A DNA stretch of 64,000 nt. Origin: Mangifera indica. Lineage: Eukaryota; Streptophyta; Magnoliopsida; Sapindales; Anacardiaceae. A program made the position numbers and the translations under genes. The stretch spans positions 16,613,894-16,677,893 of the forward strand of contig NC_058145.1 of the NCBI RefSeq assembly GCF_011075055.1, read 5' to 3'. The notes under the pieces are model-generated. The model worked only from the letters and a program-made list of their open reading frames with translations. It was not told where the DNA came from and did no database searches. This document shows positions 59,652 through 64,000 of this stretch, one piece after another; positions within the stretch are counted from its first letter, which is position 1; every line of letters begins with the position of its first letter.

Positions 59652-62600
59652 TAGATATCCAAATCATTGTCAGGGTCCTTGTCTGAATCTGGCATCTCAT
59701 CATCTGAATCAAGAAATATATTATCTGACTCTTGTCAGGGCTCTCATCTGTTTGCAAACTCTGGGTGGAAACAAGTGTCTTCTGATTTTTGCTCTCATTG
59801 ACAAACCTTCGACCATCATAAATTTCAAAAACCTGAACTGAAACAACCAAGAGATACTATAGACCTTTTCTGAAACCATAGAACAATGATGAAAAGATAG
59901 CATCAGAACAAACATATATCAGGCAAAACAAAAACTTCAGATATTTCTGAAAGTAGAATGCCTTTCATTTATATACATTTGCACACCAGAAGTGCATATC
60001 AGATTATCCAACAGAAGATTAGAGAACCTGACCATTAGGTTTTCATTTTTTGATGGCTAATCATTTGTGAATTGATAATATCATACTGGCATTGAAAAAC
60101 AAATCCTTTTTCAATTTAAAAGAAAATCCAGTCCATACAATCAAACATTAATAAAATGCCTAGACTAACAGACCGGGACTTTACAAGATTAATAGTGCTA
60201 ACAACAGATCAATAGAAAACAAAATCGTGTATATACCATGGGTACAAAGGTCGCTTATAAGGCCTGCAACTGATGTGATAGCTGCATGTCTTGACATTTC
60301 ACTTAACTGGCAAAAATTTTGGGATTCTATTACAATTAAGTAACCAAGGGGTATGGAAAAAATGTAGAAACCAACATCATATTGTAAAACACGCACAGAA
60401 AAACTGAGACATATCAACATAGAAAAAAGCTTGACGTATCAGTCAAACTCCACAATGATAAATCTTCTTCTTCTTACAAATTTCAAATTTAGAAGAACCT
60501 TAAAAATTAAGCCAAAATCAATCAACAACCAACTTTTACAGGACAATGATAAATATCACAGGTGAAATGAACCTTTCAAGTCAGTATAAAAAAATTTGCA
60601 ATTAAAATTTGCAGTATCACCAAATTCACCCTAGATAGTGTGATCTTGTGTGTAAAATTTTAAATTGACTTTTTCACTAAAAAGAACTGCAAACTTCCCC
60701 AGATATTTTAGAAGGAAATCAATTAAAAAGAAGAAAAGAAGTAGTGAAATGTAAGCTCCCTAAAATCATCAATTTTAAAGAAGAGACATGAGGCAATTTC
60801 AACTCGAAGATCAAAGAATATTACTAGATTATGTGATTGGGTTTAAAAAATCATTAAAATAAAAAAGGATGCAATCTCATATTATCTTTAATAAATTCTA
60901 ATATGATTATAGGAATTTCAAGCATAACTAAATAAACTATAAGTGTTTTTTTTTTTTTTTTTAAATCTAGAAATCCCTTATCTTTCATACTTGATTACTA
61001 GGTTCTAAATTGAGGATACTTCCAACCCTACAAACTTGGTAACCAGTACACTTACAGGATGCAATGTCCTACAGGATCTGAGTCCTTGAACTCTAGTTGA
61101 AAGGCGTGGGCTTATTGTCGTATTAGCTTTTGAAGTAATGGGGCAAGTTTAATTGATTATTTGCCTATTTACTAACTTATGAAAAATGAGCTGTCCCTAT
61201 CTTACTGACCATATGAATGTGTCTTATAACTAATGAATTTTTCAGCTGCTTTAATAGAAAAACTTCCACTCCATTCTAAAATGGTATCACCCTTCAGCAG
61301 CAAGTCCAGCAACTTTTTTTTTACTGTGTTAAACTATGAACCATGTGACATATATTGTTATCTCAAAATCATCAAACTGACAGCAAATAAGTATAAATCA
61401 AGAGGTTTTCATGGGTTCCAAAGTCATGTGAGCAAGCCCATTTTGCCTAAAAGAGCCAATAAAAAAGCACTGTATTAGTACATCTTTTAACACTTCTGAA
61501 TTGAATAAAAGGTGACAAATTTCTTCCCACTGCTCTAGAAAAACACCATTGAAGAAAATCCTTATCCACAAATTTTGCTAAATGGTTGCACCTAAAAGAA
61601 AGGGCCAACTTGTATACAATCTCCTAATATCTTTACTTCTTTTAATCATTTAATTTATGAATAAGAAACAGAATATGCTACCCTCATATTGTCTACCTTG
61701 TTTTGGCTATGTGGATCCCTCAAAGTTTATTGCATTTATCAGGAAGATTCGTAGAAACAACTCAAGAAAGGGATATGACAAATAATTACCCCATCAAAAT
61801 CCAATAATTTATTCTTGGTCTGTGTTAGATACTCAATAGGAAGCTTCAGCATATAACTACAGAACATAATATTTCTCGAGGTAAACTTAAATTTAAATTG
61901 CATTGTCATGCAAACAACACAGGAAAAAACTGAATGTCCAATGTATAAAACAAATCAGAATGAACTAGAAAGCTCACTTGAAGTTAAATAAATTCAGGAA
62001 TCACAAGAAGCCTAATCAACATTTAAACGATATTTACAAATATGGGAACAGAATTACCAAGTCAATGGCAAAAGAGAAACGACCTTTCCCTTGTCAACCA
62101 ATCCTGCAACCACAAACAAAAACTTTCAAAAAGAAAGCCCAAGAACCCAAATTTTTATCTTCATCAATATAGATTCAATTATCTAAAGTGAACTTCACAC
62201 TTACAAACAATAAAAAACAGAAAAAGAAAAAGAAAAAACAATACCTTTACCCAATTCAATAATTGAAGAGAACAACTTATCTAAATCTCTGACACCCTTA
62301 CAGAAAGTAGACAAAGCTGAAGCTTCCTGGGAAAGATCCTCAATGTTTAACTGAACTTTCCAACCAAGCGGATCCGTATAACAATCCAATCTCTGAACCC
62401 TGTTAACAAAATATGAATTCAAAGTTCCCCACAACATCAATAAAGCAACCAAATGCTAATAACTACCATATATATATTCATTTTAAACTTTAAAAAGAAT
62501 ACCAACGAGTATAGAAATACCTTAAATTGTTAAGATGGCTTAAAGAAGTCTATAATGTATCCAAAGTCCTGAAATATCGTGGGTATTTCATATGCAAAAA

Positions 62601-63037
62601 ATAGAAATGGAATAAAAAAATTTATTAATCTGCATAAAATAGTGGAATTAATCACCATTTATGAGCCATAGTGACATCAATTCCTCTTTTCTTCAAAAAA
62701 TCCACGTAAAACCGCGGACTCCTACAAAAAGCAACAATCACAAGACCTCTGCATTTTTACATAAAGAAAGAATGACGAATTGAAATTTCGCAGTTTTGTA
62801 ACGAGACTGAACAAAAAAGAAGACAGAAAACGTATTCCGAGGGGTAGAATGGAAGAGACCGTGACCGAGATTTTCCCGCCAAAACATGGTTGGAGAGCTG
62901 AGGGAAGGCCAGAGTGAGCACGTAAGTGAAGACATCGAGACCGAATGGGAAGTTATGGAATCCTTAATAGTGAGAGCAGGTGCGTGTTCTCATTCTAAAC
63001 CTCCGTCACGAAGTGTTCTGCAGATAACGTCGGCCAT
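59652..63037 (-). pseudogene. ELP5: ELP5 (Elongator subunit 5) gene, disrupted and missing middle exons
   Basis: Recognisable exons are 63037..62860, 62748..62656, 62399..62245, 62103..62058 and 60306..60237, plus a last exon ending at TAA 59654..59652. ELP5 signatures are MADVICRTLRDGGLE, SPRFYVDFLKKRGIDV, LDCYTDPLGWK, VRDLDKLFSSI, SVAGLISDL, EIYDGRR and the acidic tail DSDDEMPDSDKDPDNDLDI. Defects: codon 16 is TGA where Gly is expected (62992-62990). One base is missing near 62947 (SPFG motif), one near 62082 (exon 4, 46 nt where phase requires 47) and one near 59711, just before the acidic tail. The ~130 residues between SVAGLISDL and EIYDGRR have no counterpart in the 380 bp between those exons. 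ELP5 belongs to the ELP4-6 ring needed for tRNA wobble-uridine modification, so an intact copy should exist elsewhere. Introns are retained, so this is a decayed duplicate. Confidence 0.9.
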
Positions 63038-63127
63038 AGTTTGCGTCTCTCCGATAACAGTTACGGTTAGTAACCAAAACAAAAAAGGCCAAACGACGAT
63101 GTCGGCGCCAAGTTTAGTTGGATGTCT

Positions 63128-63815
63128 GTCACACCCGCAAGGTTTAAAAACTCAAAGTCCCACCTATTAACCAAATGAGATTAAAATTTTTTATTAAAAA
63201 TAGGGTAAAATCATTATTTTACTAATAATATTAAAAAATATAAAATTTATTTTTTTTTAATTTTAAAATTAATATTTCATATTTTTTTATTTTTTAACTT
63301 TAAAAAATCATATTTTTTCCTCAAAATCTTATAATTTTTTTCTCCTCTGACCATTATCTCCAATGATCTAGAAAGGATGACGACGAAGCCCCTTTATCGA
63401 TAAAAAGATCTGAGTTATAGATCTCTTTATCTCCAGTGAAGAAATTGTAAATTTCTTCGTTTTTTATGAAGAGATTTCATATCTTTTTAACGATGTCATT
63501 TTAAGATAAAAATGAGAGATCATTGGTGTTGAATACGGTAACCAAAAAGGTGAAAAAAATTTGAGGAAAATATGATTTTTTTAAAGTTAAAAAACTTTAA
63601 ATAGAAGTGAAATTGTTAATTTTTAAAATTTATGAGAAAAATATAATAAATTTTATATTTTTTAATATTATTAATAAAATAATAATTTTACCTCTACCTC
63701 TAATAAAAAATTTTAACTATAATTATATTATGGGTGAAAATTTAAATTTTTTAAATTTTGTGAATATGAGTTTAAGAATGCAAATAAACTTAGGTGAGAT
63801 ATAGTCCTTTGGCTA
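63128..63815. mobile_element. Second member of the TIR (MITE-like) family
   Basis: Long complementary AT-rich arms are present: GGGTAAAATCATTATTTTAC near 63203, and ATAATAATTTTACCTCTACC near 63678. They surround a GC-richer centre (CTCCTCTGACCATTATCTCC). The right end, TTAGGTGAGATATAGTCCTT, resembles the right end of the 11139-11865 element, and the CTCTGACCATT centre is shared too. Ends are approximate. It lies just upstream of the ELP5 pseudogene. Confidence 0.6.
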
Positions 63816-64000
63816 ACAAAAAATCCAAATTTTGAAAATAATTGAGGGATTTTGCAAAAAGAGGCTCCAGGTTTTCAATAACTATCTTGTTGATTTGAAA
63901 TTGAGAGTAGTTTTGTATAATCAAATCGATTATTACCTTATTATATACCTTATATAACGCAAAATAATAGATTAAATGTCTCTTGCAATCAATTATGCAA
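63816..64000. other. AT-rich sequence to window end
   Basis: No gene or repeat is recognised in the last 185 bp. Confidence 0.4.

Noticed and set aside
62886..63170. 94-codon plus-strand ORF
   Set aside because: It is the antisense shadow of ELP5 exon 1; the minus-strand frame carries clear homology despite its breaks.

Overview
This window is nuclear DNA from a flowering plant, most likely a woody eudicot of the rosid type. The evidence is short exons with GT-AG introns, an AT-rich background with long (TA)n tracts, and plant-specific families: plastid glucose transporter, TRM protein, GT14/DUF266 glycosyltransferase, QALGGH zinc finger, DUF789 and miR477-like hairpins. No bacterial, organellar or viral segment was recognised. 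Exon coordinates were assigned by hand from splice sites and reading-frame phase. Family names come from recalled protein families, not from a database search.

0-11 kb is heavily rearranged. It starts with the 5' end of a DUF789 gene on the minus strand. The first exon and all upstream sequence of that gene are repeated in inverted orientation, giving a near-perfect palindrome with ~620-bp arms. A second inverted structure follows directly: GC-rich minisatellite arms around an AT-only core. Next come a ~98% identical duplicated 3' end of a sterol C5-desaturase gene, a LRK10L/WAK-type ectodomain exon with no recognisable kinase, and an older partial copy of the desaturase second intron. The intact three-exon desaturase (STE1-like, 273 aa) lies at 7.5-10.7 kb.

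11-24 kb holds a ~730-bp TIR element, a two-exon GT14 glycosyltransferase (386 aa) and a 13-exon plastidic glucose transporter (551 aa, with one GC-AG intron), all on the minus strand.

24-44 kb holds a single-exon C2H2 zinc-finger repressor (plus), an unprocessed peptidyl-tRNA hydrolase/CRS2-like pseudogene (plus), a single-exon unknown basic protein (plus), a five-exon TRM/DUF4378 protein (976 aa, minus), a deleted tRNA-Ile relic and a single-exon unknown protein (minus).

44-64 kb holds a nine-exon M50B-like membrane peptidase homologue (235 aa, plus), a small group of three miR477-like hairpins (minus, two in tandem) with TATA boxes just upstream, long (TA)n tracts, and a decayed ELP5 (Elongator subunit) gene (minus) with a nonsense codon, three frame breaks and missing middle exons.

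The genes are unrelated housekeeping or regulatory genes and form no pathway. The most notable features are the double palindrome at the left end, the miR477-like cluster, and two intron-retaining pseudogenes of normally essential functions lying among fully intact genes.
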